From positions 174,589 through 230,914 of the forward strand of contig NZ_SIJK02000002.1 of the NCBI RefSeq assembly GCF_004762035.2: 56,326 nucleotides of DNA, read 5' to 3'. The position numbers and the translations under genes are program-made. The stretch comes from Candidatus Chloroploca mongolica. Its GTDB lineage: Bacteria > Chloroflexota > Chloroflexia > Chloroflexales > Chloroflexaceae. The notes under the pieces were generated by a model that was not told the origin of the DNA, ran no database searches, and saw only the letters and a list, made by a program, of their open reading frames with translations. Shown piece by piece: positions 16,833-26,352 of the stretch (positions are counted from its first letter, which is position 1; every line of letters begins with the position of its first letter).

Positions 16833-19790
16833 ATGTTCAAATGGCTCAAAAAGCTCGTTGGTGATACCAACGACAAAGCCATCCGTGAGCTCCAACCACT
16901 GGTTGAAGAGATAAATGACCTTGACTCTGAGTATCAGGCGCTGTCTGATGAGGCCCTCGCCGGGAAGACGGCCGAGTTCAAGGCGCGGCTTGCCGACGGT
17001 GAAACGCTTGATGATATCCTGCCCGAGGCCTTTGCCACGGTGCGCGAGACGGCCCGGCGGACGATTGGCCTGCGCCACTATGATGTGCAGTTGATCGGTG
17101 GCATTGTGCTGCACGATGGCAAAATTGCCGAGATGAAGACCGGTGAAGGCAAGACGCTCGTCGCGACGCTGCCCCTCTATCTCAATGCGCTCGAAGGCAA
17201 AGGGTCCCATCTGGTGACGGTCAACGACTACCTGGCCCGCGTCGGTGCAGGCTGGATGGGGCCGATCTACCATTTCCTCGGCCTCAGGATTGGCTTCATT
17301 GCGCACGATCAGAGTGCGATCTTTGACCCGACGTATGTTGATCCCAATGCCAATGCCGAAGATACACGCCTCATTCACTGGCGACCTGTGCCCCGGCGCG
17401 AAGCGTATGCAGCTGATATTACATACGGTACCAATAACGAATTTGGTTTCGATTTCCTTCGCGACAACATGGCCTATGAAAAAGAACAGATGGTGCAGCG
17501 CGAGTTGCATTTTGCCATTGTTGACGAAGTTGACAATATTCTGATTGACGAAGCGCGTACCCCGCTCATTATTTCGGGGCCGGCCCAGAAATCCTCCGAT
17601 CTCTATCGTCAGATGACCAGCGTGGTCAAGCATCTGCGCCGTTCAAGCGTGACGCCCAAGCAGATCAAGGAAGAGGGCATAGAGCCCGATGGTGACTTTT
17701 TCATCGAAGAACGCACCAAAAGCATTACCCTCACCGAGCAGGGCATTGAGAATGTCGAACGCCTCTTGAAAATCCCTGATGGCGAGAGTCTCTATGATCC
17801 GCTGCATTTTGAAAAGACCCATTTTGTCGAAAATGCGTTGAAAGCTCAGTTCATCTTCCAACGTGACCGCGATTATATGGTCACCTCGGAAGGTGAAGTT
17901 ATCATCATTGATGAGTTTACCGGTCGCTCGATGCCCGGACGCCGCTGGTCTGATGGGCTGCATCAGGCCGTTGAAGCGAAAGAGGGTGTGCTCGTCAAGA
18001 ATGAAAATGTCACTCTGGCGACGATCACCTTTCAGAACTATTTTCGTATGTATGGCAAGCTAGCCGGGATGACCGGTACGGCCTATACCGAACGCGAAGA
18101 GTTCGCCAAGATCTATAATCTTGAGGTGGTGATCATTCCCACCAATCGTTCTTCCGTACGCGATGATCTGCCCGATCAGATCTATCGTAGCGAAGCCGCC
18201 AAGTTCAATGCCGTGGTCAGTCAGGTGGCCGAGTTGAACGAACAGGGCCGACCAGTGCTGATTGGTACGACCTCGGTCGAAACGTCAGAGAAGGTGAGTG
18301 AGTTGCTCAAGCGACGCGGCATTGACCATAGCGTGCTCAATGCCAAGTTCCACGCCAAAGAGGCGACGATTGTTGCCCAGGCTGGGCGCAAGGGCTCGGT
18401 CACAGTGGCAACCAATATGGCTGGTCGTGGAACCGACATTCTGCTCGGTGGCAACCCCGATGGCCTGGTGGAAGAGTTGCTGGCCGCGCAAGGGGTCGCG
18501 TTTGAAGAGGCAACCCCTGAACAGGTTCGGGTGGCAACCGAAGAGGCTCGGCGCCTGACGGCGACCGAGGGTGATCAGGTGCGTGAGCTTGGTGGACTGC
18601 ATATTATCGGTACCGAACGCCACGAGGCGCGCCGCATTGATAACCAGCTTCGTGGTCGCGCTGGTCGTCAGGGTGATCCTGGCTCCTCACGCTTCTTCCT
18701 GTCCCTCGAAGATGAACTGATGCGGCGCTTTGGGCCGGTCGATCGCATCAAGGGCCTGATGAATCGCTTCCTTGATGAGGATCTGCCCCTTGAAGCTGGC
18801 CTGCTTGATCGTACAATCGAAAGCGCCCAGACCCGCGTCGAAGGTTATAACTTCGATCTGCGTAAACATACCGTCGAGTTCGACGATGTGATGAATAAGC
18901 AGCGCCAGATTATTTATCAGGATCGCCGCGATATCCTTGATGGCAAAGATGTCCGTGACCAGATCCTGCAGATGATCGGCGAAGAGATCGCGGCCCTCGT
19001 GGATGAGCATCTGCCCGACGAGGGGCCCGCAAGCTGGGATCTCGAGTCGCTGCTGCGCCAGTATCGTCAGATCAATCCGACCCTGCCTGAGGCGATCACC
19101 CCCGCAACCCTCAGCACAAAAAGCCGTGATGAGATCGAGATCTGGCTTGTTGAGCAACTCGAGGCCGCCTACGAAGAGCGCGAACAGGCGATGGGGGCCG
19201 AGACAATCCGCTTTGTCGAGCGTCGGATGATGCTCGGCACGATTGACCGCCAGTGGATCGATTATCTGACCGCGATGGACGAGTTGCGCCAGAACATTAT
19301 GTTGCAGGCGTTTGCCCAGCGCGATCCGTTGATCGAGTTTCGTAAACAGTCCTTTGCGATGTTCGATCAACTGAAAGAGAATATCACCCGCGATATCGTC
19401 TATCAGATCATTGCGCAGTCTTTTGCCTACGAACGCTACCTGCGCCAGCTTGAGCTTGAGCAGAAGAACCGTCTCGCCACGGCACGTGCGGCGGGCGGCA
19501 GCAGCGAAATGCAGAATGTGACGGCCAAACCCCAGCGCAAGCTCACGAATATTGGGCGCAACGAGCGCTGCCCCTGTGGCAGTGGCAAGAAGTTCAAGCA
19601 TTGCCACGAGGGCCGCGAAGAAGAGCTTGTCCATCTGCTCGCTGCGCAGGGCCAGGGAGCACAACCAGTCCATGCCGCCGTTGCGCAGGCAAGCCAGCCC
19701 CAGCCCCAGGCCGTGCCAGCCGGAACCCAGGCCGAGGCGCGTCGCGGACGCCAGGTGCCCTCTAGTGTGCCTCGCGGCAAAAAGCGTTAA
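16833..19790 (+). CDS. secA: Preprotein translocase ATPase SecA
   Basis: 985 residues, full length. SecA is the motor that pushes unfolded preproteins through SecYEG at the inner membrane. Visible are the DEAD motor Walker A MKTGEGKTLVATLP (about 99-112), VDEVDNILIDEARTPLIISG (Walker B), TGTAYTE, TNMAGRGTDI, and GRAGRQGDPGSSRFFLSLED in the second motor half. The C-terminal zinc-binding SEC-C tail CPCGSGKKFKHCH (about 911-923) is present. An extra Gln/Ala-rich tail of about 55 residues follows the zinc motif. Start supported by AAGGAGAAAGT upstream. Confidence 0.98.
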   Translation: MFKWLKKLVGDTNDKAIRELQPLVEEINDLDSEYQALSDEALAGKTAEFKARLADGETLDDILPEAFATVRETARRTIGLRHYDVQLIGGIVLHDGKIAEMKTGEGKTLVATLPLYLNALEGKGSHLVTVNDYLARVGAGWMGPIYHFLGLRIGFIAHDQSAIFDPTYVDPNANAEDTRLIHWRPVPRREAYAADITYGTNNEFGFDFLRDNMAYEKEQMVQRELHFAIVDEVDNILIDEARTPLIISGPAQKSSDLYRQMTSVVKHLRRSSVTPKQIKEEGIEPDGDFFIEERTKSITLTEQGIENVERLLKIPDGESLYDPLHFEKTHFVENALKAQFIFQRDRDYMVTSEGEVIIIDEFTGRSMPGRRWSDGLHQAVEAKEGVLVKNENVTLATITFQNYFRMYGKLAGMTGTAYTEREEFAKIYNLEVVIIPTNRSSVRDDLPDQIYRSEAAKFNAVVSQVAELNEQGRPVLIGTTSVETSEKVSELLKRRGIDHSVLNAKFHAKEATIVAQAGRKGSVTVATNMAGRGTDILLGGNPDGLVEELLAAQGVAFEEATPEQVRVATEEARRLTATEGDQVRELGGLHIIGTERHEARRIDNQLRGRAGRQGDPGSSRFFLSLEDELMRRFGPVDRIKGLMNRFLDEDLPLEAGLLDRTIESAQTRVEGYNFDLRKHTVEFDDVMNKQRQIIYQDRRDILDGKDVRDQILQMIGEEIAALVDEHLPDEGPASWDLESLLRQYRQINPTLPEAITPATLSTKSRDEIEIWLVEQLEAAYEEREQAMGAETIRFVERRMMLGTIDRQWIDYLTAMDELRQNIMLQAFAQRDPLIEFRKQSFAMFDQLKENITRDIVYQIIAQSFAYERYLRQLELEQKNRLATARAAGGSSEMQNVTAKPQRKLTNIGRNERCPCGSGKKFKHCHEGREEELVHLLAAQGQGAQPVHAAVAQASQPQPQAVPAGTQAEARRGRQVPSSVPRGKKR

Positions 19791-19803
19791 GGTTGTCTCG
19801 GGT

Positions 19804-19870
19804 TGACGCAAAGGCGCAACGCGGCGCATGCAGATCTAGCAAATCTTCGCGCCTCTGCGCCTTTGCGTCA
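19804..19870. terminator. Inverted pair of GCGCCTTTGCGTCA elements between convergent secA and opcA
   Basis: TGACGCAAAGGCGCA at 19804-19818 pairs perfectly with its complement at 19856-19870, giving a 15-bp stem with a 37-nt loop. The right arm includes the opcA stop codon. Placed between converging genes, the pair can work as a bidirectional transcription barrier. Confidence 0.75.
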
Positions 19871-21040
19871 CATATCCCACCGTAAACGGGCAGCGAGCAG
19901 GCCGGCCACCCGCAGGGCGTCGCTGAAGGTCTGATCGCGATGCCGCAGGCGTAGTTCGGCGGCGAGCAGGTCGGCCAGACCCGGTTCTTCGCAGCGGGCG
20001 AGACGGCTGATCGGCTCCATCCCAGCGATGGTCGCCGTAGTCAACGCATACCCCGGGGTCTCGGTGCGGTCAACCCGGAAACTCGCGGTGACGCCATCGA
20101 GTGCTTCGAGATGCAAGGCAAGCATGCCAGGCGTCACCCCGATGGCAGCCTCCACCGGGCAGAGATCAATGGTGACGAGGCGGATCGCATCAGGCCCCAC
20201 CCCAACCGCCGGGCGACGGAGATGAAAGCGGATCTGAGCGGCTTCGATGCTAACGGCATCCTCCAAGGGAACCCAAGCGAGCGACGACGCAAGCCATCCC
20301 GCGAACAACAGGCCCGCTACCGGGTTGTTTGCACCACCTGGCGCTTGATACGTGATCGTCACATGATCGATCCGCCGCAAATGTGGTAACAAGGGGCGGG
20401 TATCAAAAAACTGGGCCGTCAGTTCGCGCCACGCCGTTAGCGAGGCCCAGGTGAGGTCGCTGATCGCAAAGGTATGCAAGGCGAGTCCGCCCGACGACAC
20501 CGCACGCTCAAGCTCGGCCATGTGCACGAGTTCTTTCGTTGGATGGGCAAACGCCTGTGAATTGACAATCACCCGGTCAACGACGCTGCGCAAACGAGTG
20601 AGCAACGGGTCAGCAAAAGGATCAGGGTGGCTGAGCCACAACACGACGGGCAAGTCGGGCACAAGCAGCGCCAGGATCAGCGAGGCCACCTGTTGCACCG
20701 CCGAGCCACGCGCATCAAGCGTGATCTGTTCACCACAGACCTGGGGCGTCCCGCGCCTACTCAAGAGGCAATTGGCTTGCACAAAGCCGTCTAGCCGCGG
20801 TTCCGGCGCATCCGGCTGCAACAGCGCCAGGATCGCCCGACTCGGATGGCTCGCCGTCAACTGCTGGATTGCGTCGGTCATACGGTCGGCATGTGCGGCA
20901 TCGTGCGTACAGGCAATCAGGTTCAGCGTCAGGGCTCGGATCACCGCCTGACCATCAGGCGCCTTCTCGGCGCTCTCGCTCCAGAGTTGACGCAATTCAC
21001 GCTCGATGGCCCCGATCTCAACCGTGGTCATACTGGTCAT
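19868..21040 (-). CDS. opcA: Glucose-6-phosphate dehydrogenase assembly protein OpcA
   Basis: 390 residues. OpcA is a non-catalytic protein required for full glucose-6-phosphate dehydrogenase activity in cyanobacteria and actinobacteria. Family features are RALTLNLIACTHD near the N-terminus, QITLDARGSAVQQVASLILALLVPDLPVVLWLSHPDPF in pieces around 105-165, VDRVIVNSQAF, and SDLTWASLTAWRELTAQFFD. It is the third gene of a minus-strand operon after gnd and zwf, which supports the assignment. The 86-bp gap to zwf holds a GAGGGCG/CGCCCTCG hairpin-type repeat. Confidence 0.92.
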   Translation of the reverse strand: MTSMTTVEIGAIERELRQLWSESAEKAPDGQAVIRALTLNLIACTHDAAHADRMTDAIQQLTASHPSRAILALLQPDAPEPRLDGFVQANCLLSRRGTPQVCGEQITLDARGSAVQQVASLILALLVPDLPVVLWLSHPDPFADPLLTRLRSVVDRVIVNSQAFAHPTKELVHMAELERAVSSGGLALHTFAISDLTWASLTAWRELTAQFFDTRPLLPHLRRIDHVTITYQAPGGANNPVAGLLFAGWLASSLAWVPLEDAVSIEAAQIRFHLRRPAVGVGPDAIRLVTIDLCPVEAAIGVTPGMLALHLEALDGVTASFRVDRTETPGYALTTATIAGMEPISRLARCEEPGLADLLAAELRLRHRDQTFSDALRVAGLLAARLRWDM

Positions 21041-21057
21041 TGGTCACACCTCAGTCC

Positions 21058-21117
21058 CACGCTCGGAGGGCGTGCGAGGGCGAGACGCCCTCGCTCCCAG
21101 GGTGCAGAAACTCGTTG
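21058..21117. repeat. GAGGGCG...CGCCCTCGCTCCCAGGGTGCA dispersed repeat
   Basis: The core CGAGACGCCCTCGCTCCCAG with the following GGTGCA also appears at about 2651-2685 in double form. Here it fills the short gap between zwf and opcA. Confidence 0.7.
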
Positions 21118-21126
21118 ACAGAGTAT

Positions 21127-22659
21127 TCACAAACGCCGCCAGGTACGCCCATCACGGGCCATGAACTCGTCGGCACTGGTTGGCCCCCAACTCCCGGCCT
21201 CGTAATTGGGAAACGGCTGTGCAGGTGACGCCAGCCAGCCCTGATGGATCGGCGTAATCAGCGACCAACTCGCCTCAACTTCGTCGCGCCGCGTAAAGAG
21301 CGTGCTGTCACCGAGCATGCAATCGAGCAGCAGGCGCTCATACGCTTCGGGTGAGGCCACCCCAAACGAGGTACCATAGCGAAAATCCATCGTCACCGGG
21401 CGAATCTGCGGCTGACCCGGTACTTTCGAGCCAAACTTGAGCGTAATGCCTTCGTCGGGCTGGATCTTGATCGCCAGCACATTTGGCTCGATATCGTGCA
21501 TCGGGGTCTCGGCAAAGAGCATCGTTGGCACCGTCTTGAACTGAATCGCAATCTCGCTCACCCGGCGCGGGAGCGCTTTGCCACTCCGCAGGTAAAAAGG
21601 CACGCCCGCCCAGCGCCAGTTCTCGACAAAGAGCTTCAGCCCGACGTAGGTCTCGGTCTGCGAGGCCGGATCGACGCCACGCTCATCACGATAGCCAGGC
21701 AACGGACGACCGCTCAGGCTCCCGGCGTCATACTGACCACGCACGGTATACGTTGCCACCTCTTCAGGCCTGATCCGCCGGATGGCCCGTAGCACCTTGA
21801 CCTTTTCGTCGCGGACGGCATCGGCATCATACGAAACCGGCGGCTCCATCGCGACGAGCGCCAGCAGTTGCATCAGATGGTTCTGGATCATATCGCGCAA
21901 GGCACCGGAGTGGTCATAATAGCCGCCCCGGTCTTCAACCCCCAGATTCTCGGCGACCGTAATCTGCACATGATCCACCGAACGACGATCCCAGAGCGGC
22001 TCGAAAATACCATTGGCAAAACGAAAAACCATGATATTTTGCACCGTCTCTTTACCTAAATAGTGATCAATACGGTAGACCTGCGGTTCCGCAAAGACGG
22101 CGAGCACCTGCTGATTGAGGGCCTGGGCACTGGCGAGATCGCGGCCAAAGGGCTTCTCGATAATGATGCGCGTCCAGCCACCATGAGGCGACTGATGGAG
22201 CCCGTGAGCGCCAAGTTGACGAATAATTTCGGGGTAGGCTTCGGGGGGTGTCGCGAGGTAAAAGACGCGATTGCCCCCGGTACCGCGGCGCAGATCAAGT
22301 TCGGTGAGGCGTGCAGCGAGGAGCGCATACGCAGACGGATCATCAAAGCTGCCCGGCTGATAGTGGATGCCGTCGGCGAAACTGGCCCAGAGTTCAGCTT
22401 CAACCGCACCACTCCGCGAATTGGCATTGACGCCATCGAGCAGCACCTGCCGAAACTGCGCATCATCCCAGGGACGACGCGCAAAGCCCACCACCGAAAA
22501 GCCCCCTGGCAACCGGCGCTCGTGGGCGAGATTATAGAGCGCCGGCACGAGTTTGCGGCTCGTCAAATCGCCACTGGCCCCAAAAATAACAACCGTACAC
22601 GGTTCAGGGGTACGCCCAATACGCAACCCGTGCCGCAAAGGATTGGGCAGATCTGACAT
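21127..22659 (-). CDS. zwf: Glucose-6-phosphate 1-dehydrogenase
   Basis: 510 residues, normal length. It oxidises glucose 6-phosphate to 6-phosphogluconolactone with NADP. Rossmann start VVIFGASGDLTSRKLVPALY (about 23-42), substrate/active-site segment RIDHYLGKETVQN containing the conserved DHYLGK, and the C-terminal family features IQFKTVPTMLF and NVLAIKIQPDEGI. It follows gnd by 2 bp, so translation is probably coupled, and opcA follows. No 6-phosphogluconolactonase gene is in the window. Confidence 0.97.
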   Translation of the reverse strand: MSDLPNPLRHGLRIGRTPEPCTVVIFGASGDLTSRKLVPALYNLAHERRLPGGFSVVGFARRPWDDAQFRQVLLDGVNANSRSGAVEAELWASFADGIHYQPGSFDDPSAYALLAARLTELDLRRGTGGNRVFYLATPPEAYPEIIRQLGAHGLHQSPHGGWTRIIIEKPFGRDLASAQALNQQVLAVFAEPQVYRIDHYLGKETVQNIMVFRFANGIFEPLWDRRSVDHVQITVAENLGVEDRGGYYDHSGALRDMIQNHLMQLLALVAMEPPVSYDADAVRDEKVKVLRAIRRIRPEEVATYTVRGQYDAGSLSGRPLPGYRDERGVDPASQTETYVGLKLFVENWRWAGVPFYLRSGKALPRRVSEIAIQFKTVPTMLFAETPMHDIEPNVLAIKIQPDEGITLKFGSKVPGQPQIRPVTMDFRYGTSFGVASPEAYERLLLDCMLGDSTLFTRRDEVEASWSLITPIHQGWLASPAQPFPNYEAGSWGPTSADEFMARDGRTWRRL

Positions 22660-22661
22660 GG

Positions 22662-23567
22662 TTACCTATCTGACTGCTTGACCGCGTGACCACCAAACTG
22701 ATTGCGGAGGGCCGCCAGCACCTTCGCACTAAAGCTATCGTCCTGCCGTGACCGGAAGCGGGTCTGCAGCGAGAGCGTAATGATTGGCGCAGGCACATCA
22801 AGATCAATCGCCTCTTGCACCGTCCAGCGACCTTCGCCGCTATCCTGCACATACCCCCGGATCTTGCTGAGATCCGCATCATCGGCAAACGCCCGCTCGG
22901 CCAGTTCAAGCAACCATGAACGCACCACACTGCCCTGGTTCCAGAGATGGCTAATCTTTTGCAGGTCAAACTCGTAGCGCGACTTCTCCAAGATCTCAAA
23001 ACCCTCGGCGTAGGCTTGCATCATCCCATATTCGATGCCATTGTGGATCATCTTGACAAAGTGCCCCGCGCCCACCGGCCCGCAGAGCAGATAGCCCTCG
23101 GGCGGAGCCAGCGTCTGCAGGATCGGCTCGATATAGGCAAACGTCGCGGGATCGCCACCAACCATGGTGCAGTAGCCAACCTGAAGCCCCCAGATCCCAC
23201 CGGAGACACCCGCATCCATAAAACGCAGGCCCTGCGCGGCAAGTTGCTCACCGTGCGCAATGCTCGCTTTATAATTATTATTGGCCCCATCAATCACAAT
23301 ATCACCTGGACTCAGCAAGGGCGTCACCTGCGCAAGATGCTCATCGGTCGCCTCGCCCGCGGGCAACATCAACCAGACAATCCGCGGCGAAGGGAGGGCT
23401 TCGACCAATTCTTCAAGCGTTGTCGCCGCAATTGCGCCGTGTTCAGCCGCAAGCTCTTCAGCCTTCGCCACCGTCCGATTATAGACAACCACACGATGCC
23501 CACCCTGAAGCAGGCGGATCGCCATATTGGCCCCCATACGGCCCAGGCCGATCAATCCAATCTCCAT
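22662..23567 (-). CDS. gnd: 6-phosphogluconate dehydrogenase, short (GndA/YqeC-like, decarboxylating) form
   Basis: 301 residues from the ATG at 23567, which has GGAGAG upstream and begins directly with the Rossmann sequence MEIGLIGLGRMGANMAIRLL. A longer in-frame extension to 23954 overlaps the helicase gene and has no homology-like content, so I reject it. Family motifs: DGANNNYKASI, DAGVSGGIWGL, GHFVKMIHNGIEYGMMQAYAEGF. The length matches the roughly 300-residue class, not the 470-residue enzyme of E. coli. The reaction is oxidative decarboxylation of 6-phosphogluconate to ribulose 5-phosphate; cofactor preference cannot be told. First gene of the gnd-zwf-opcA operon. Confidence 0.93.
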   Translation of the reverse strand: MEIGLIGLGRMGANMAIRLLQGGHRVVVYNRTVAKAEELAAEHGAIAATTLEELVEALPSPRIVWLMLPAGEATDEHLAQVTPLLSPGDIVIDGANNNYKASIAHGEQLAAQGLRFMDAGVSGGIWGLQVGYCTMVGGDPATFAYIEPILQTLAPPEGYLLCGPVGAGHFVKMIHNGIEYGMMQAYAEGFEILEKSRYEFDLQKISHLWNQGSVVRSWLLELAERAFADDADLSKIRGYVQDSGEGRWTVQEAIDLDVPAPIITLSLQTRFRSRQDDSFSAKVLAALRNQFGGHAVKQSDR

Positions 23568-23595
23568 TGCAGTCTCTCCATGTTCTGTTTGGTGC

Positions 23596-26352
23596 TTAGG
23601 GATTATTATACCATCCCTGGCTGAGCACCCGCCGTTGCTCGGCTGCGTCAAGCACAGTCGCACAGGACTCCCAATCAACTGGTTCGACTTTTGCGTAGCG
23701 TATCTCGAATGGGTGGGCGCGAGGTATCTCGTCGATAATCTTGCGCGCCCGTTCCTGTTCGCCGAGTGCGACAGCCACCCAGGCATCTTCGAGTACGTCA
23801 GGGATCTGGCCAAAGAGCTGGAAGATATCCTGAAGCCGACTCGAAAGCAATTCATGGACACGATCTTCGACCGAACCACGGTAACGCAGATTATAGATCG
23901 CGACCTTATTGTGGGTCTGACCGATCCGCTGGATGCGGCCCTTGCGCTGCTCAAGCCGGGTTGGATTCCAAGGCAGGTCCAGGTTGATCAACCGGGCGAG
24001 CATCTGCAAGTTTAGCCCCTCGGATGCAGCATCAGTCCCCAGGAGCAACCGCAGTTGACCGAGTCGAACCATGTTCTTCAACTCATCGCGTGTCTGCCGG
24101 TGCCACTCACCGCCCTGAATAATCCCTGAGTTGCTCGATCCCGAGTAGAGGGCGATCGGTTCGTCTGGCAACTCCTCGGTAAGTCGTTCAGCGAGCCACT
24201 GAATCGAGTCGCGGTACTGGCTGAAGACGATGCAACCAAGCTGTAGCCAGCCGTGATCAATCAAGAGCTCGCGCACCTTCTCGTATTTCGGGTCGCGGCC
24301 CTGATTAGCGACCAAAGCATCGACAAAGCACTCGAGCAGGTCGCGCTCGGTTGGTGTCAGCGTGCGCGGCATTGCTTCGTCTGTACTGTGCAGTTGAGGC
24401 TCACCATCAAACTCATCGTCGTCTTGCTCGGGCTCCTCTATATTTGCCCAGTCACCGAGCATGCGCTCTGCAGTGATCTTGCCTGCATAGACGGTGCTGC
24501 CGACGCGCCGCAGCAGCAAGGTTTTGAGAAAGCCAGCCCCACGCATACGCACGCTGATCTGTTTGCAGAATTGCTCAGCTCGCTCGTAGGCCGTCTGGAG
24601 GTAGACCGGTACGCTTATGGCCTCTTCATCACGCTCTCCGAGCACGTCAACGTGGATGGGATCAAGGAGCGGCTCACCACTCTCGGGGTGAATCTGCTCC
24701 TCTAACTGCTTCCGTGTGCGTCGAATAATGCGACAGATGAAGGGGTTGCGGCTTGCGATAAAATCGCCGAATTGGGCACAGAGACGCGAGCGCACACTAA
24801 CATTGAGATCCATGAGCCGACTGCCGTTGGCTACGGCAACATCGTCATTGAGCTGTAGCTCACGACGTAGCCGCTCATAAAATGGCCCTTCTGCTTTAAG
24901 GGGGAGCGGGTTGCGCAACCACTCCCACTGCTCGTTCTCATCTCGCGGCAGTTCGCGCCGCCCCATGATAAGGTTCAGCGCTTCTACCGGCTGTCGCCAA
25001 CGGCTATGAGCATTGCCAAGTACCGATTCGTCGCCGTAACCCAATACACTCAGCAGATCCCATGCCTCAATCGGTCGCAACTGTACAGGGGTGGCCGTCG
25101 CGAGGAGGAGGCTACGTGTACGCTCGGCGATCTTGTACATGAAATCCAGAAGGTTGTTGGGATCAGGCTTCTCGCCATCGCGTCGATCGCCAAGATTCTG
25201 TCGGCGAGCACGATGAGCCTCGTCGAGAATGACGCAGTCATACTCAACCTTTAAGAGATGCTCTACGGCGGCTGAGCGGTAGCTGATCAATCCCCCAGAA
25301 ATAATGCCAACGCGTCGTGGGCAGCGCCGGATCGCTTCTGGCCCAGCGGCAGGATACTCGAAGCCACGCTCATCGACCCACTGCTTGCCGTTCCATCCAG
25401 CCGACGGCATGTCAAGCAGGTCGGCAAGCTCGGTCTGCCACTGCCAAACTAAGGTCTTTGGACAGATCACAAGCACCGGTTTCGTTCCTGCTAAGGCAAT
25501 CAGCTTAGCGGCCATGGCAAGCTGGAGCGTCTTGCCAAGGCCAACCTGGTCGGCGAGGATGTAGCGCGCTTTGCCCTGCGGCCCGTGATGAGCATCAATG
25601 ACGGTCTTAACAAAGTACTTCTGATGCTCCCAGAGGCCGGCCTCACGACGATAGACAGGCGTCTCGACCAGCGCAGACGCAGGATCAGGCGGCGTATGCG
25701 CTGGTGCCTCATCAGTCCACGCCGCGACGGTGCTGATGACCTGCCGCCTGGCCAGGCGCTCGAGATCCTGGATGACTGCCTCGGCAAGAGGCACCGCGTA
25801 TGGTGAGTTCCAGAGCGCATCAAACTCTTCCTGTACCCAGGCAACTGCCTCAGACGACGAGTCTTCCCAGAGTAGCTCATAGTTAATCTGCCAGCCGAAT
25901 TTCGACTCGTTCACACTGCCTATGAAGCTTGTGGCGCTGCCATCCGCACACGTGATCACGCCAGCTTTGCCGTGGATAAGACCAAACACGCTGTCGGGGA
26001 GCACCTTAACAACGAGTTTTCCGCTGGTCAGCATGGCGTAGAGGCGTTGGAAGCGATTACGTACCTGTGGCTCGCCCTCGCCCTGAAGCAAGGCCTCGGG
26101 TCGTGTGCCACACCATGCGCGGCGCAGGGCCGCCTCTGCGGCTCGGGCCGTGCGAACATCGTGAGGGTGCAGATCAGAGTTGCACACCACCCGGATTTGC
26201 CCAGCGACGTGTTCGAGTTCCTCGCCTGCGACTTCCAACAGTGATGAACTGAAATAGCCAGCGATGCGGTCATAGCGCAGAGCACCGCGCAGGCGCTCGG
26301 TGAGGAAGGAGCGGTCAAGCCGCTGGCGACGTGATGAGTAGCGGGTAATCAT
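23596..26352 (-). CDS. SNF2-family helicase with N-terminal phospholipase-D-like domain
   Basis: 918 residues. Residues about 20-210 resemble a PLD-type nuclease domain: YDRIAGYFSSSLLEVAGEEL, then HGK (near 127) and GSVNES, a single HxK...GSxN half of the HKD active site. Then comes the SNF2 motor: motif I DQVGLGKT (near 270), motif II LDEAHRARR (near 380), LLATATPVQ, and motif VI PTRLEQRKGRIQRIGQ (near 800). Such proteins move on double-stranded DNA and occur in defence islands. The DISARM partners DrmA and DrmB are absent. It is the last gene of a tight operon; its start touches the end of the DUF4276 gene. I infer an effector or DNA-processing role in a defence system. Confidence 0.88.
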   Translation of the reverse strand: MITRYSSRRQRLDRSFLTERLRGALRYDRIAGYFSSSLLEVAGEELEHVAGQIRVVCNSDLHPHDVRTARAAEAALRRAWCGTRPEALLQGEGEPQVRNRFQRLYAMLTSGKLVVKVLPDSVFGLIHGKAGVITCADGSATSFIGSVNESKFGWQINYELLWEDSSSEAVAWVQEEFDALWNSPYAVPLAEAVIQDLERLARRQVISTVAAWTDEAPAHTPPDPASALVETPVYRREAGLWEHQKYFVKTVIDAHHGPQGKARYILADQVGLGKTLQLAMAAKLIALAGTKPVLVICPKTLVWQWQTELADLLDMPSAGWNGKQWVDERGFEYPAAGPEAIRRCPRRVGIISGGLISYRSAAVEHLLKVEYDCVILDEAHRARRQNLGDRRDGEKPDPNNLLDFMYKIAERTRSLLLATATPVQLRPIEAWDLLSVLGYGDESVLGNAHSRWRQPVEALNLIMGRRELPRDENEQWEWLRNPLPLKAEGPFYERLRRELQLNDDVAVANGSRLMDLNVSVRSRLCAQFGDFIASRNPFICRIIRRTRKQLEEQIHPESGEPLLDPIHVDVLGERDEEAISVPVYLQTAYERAEQFCKQISVRMRGAGFLKTLLLRRVGSTVYAGKITAERMLGDWANIEEPEQDDDEFDGEPQLHSTDEAMPRTLTPTERDLLECFVDALVANQGRDPKYEKVRELLIDHGWLQLGCIVFSQYRDSIQWLAERLTEELPDEPIALYSGSSNSGIIQGGEWHRQTRDELKNMVRLGQLRLLLGTDAASEGLNLQMLARLINLDLPWNPTRLEQRKGRIQRIGQTHNKVAIYNLRYRGSVEDRVHELLSSRLQDIFQLFGQIPDVLEDAWVAVALGEQERARKIIDEIPRAHPFEIRYAKVEPVDWESCATVLDAAEQRRVLSQGWYNNP
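23605..23610 (-). promoter_or_regulatory. Candidate -10 box of the gnd-zwf-opcA operon
   Basis: TATAAT on the minus strand, 38 bp upstream of the gnd ATG and inside the last codons (WYNNP, stop) of the helicase gene. No good -35 match is seen, so an extended -10 (TGGTATAAT) is the best reading. Confidence 0.55.

Noticed and set aside
22662-23954. Long form of Gnd (430 codons)
   Set aside because: The extra N-terminal part overlaps the helicase gene in another frame and has no homology-like content; the Rossmann motif starts at the ATG at 23567.
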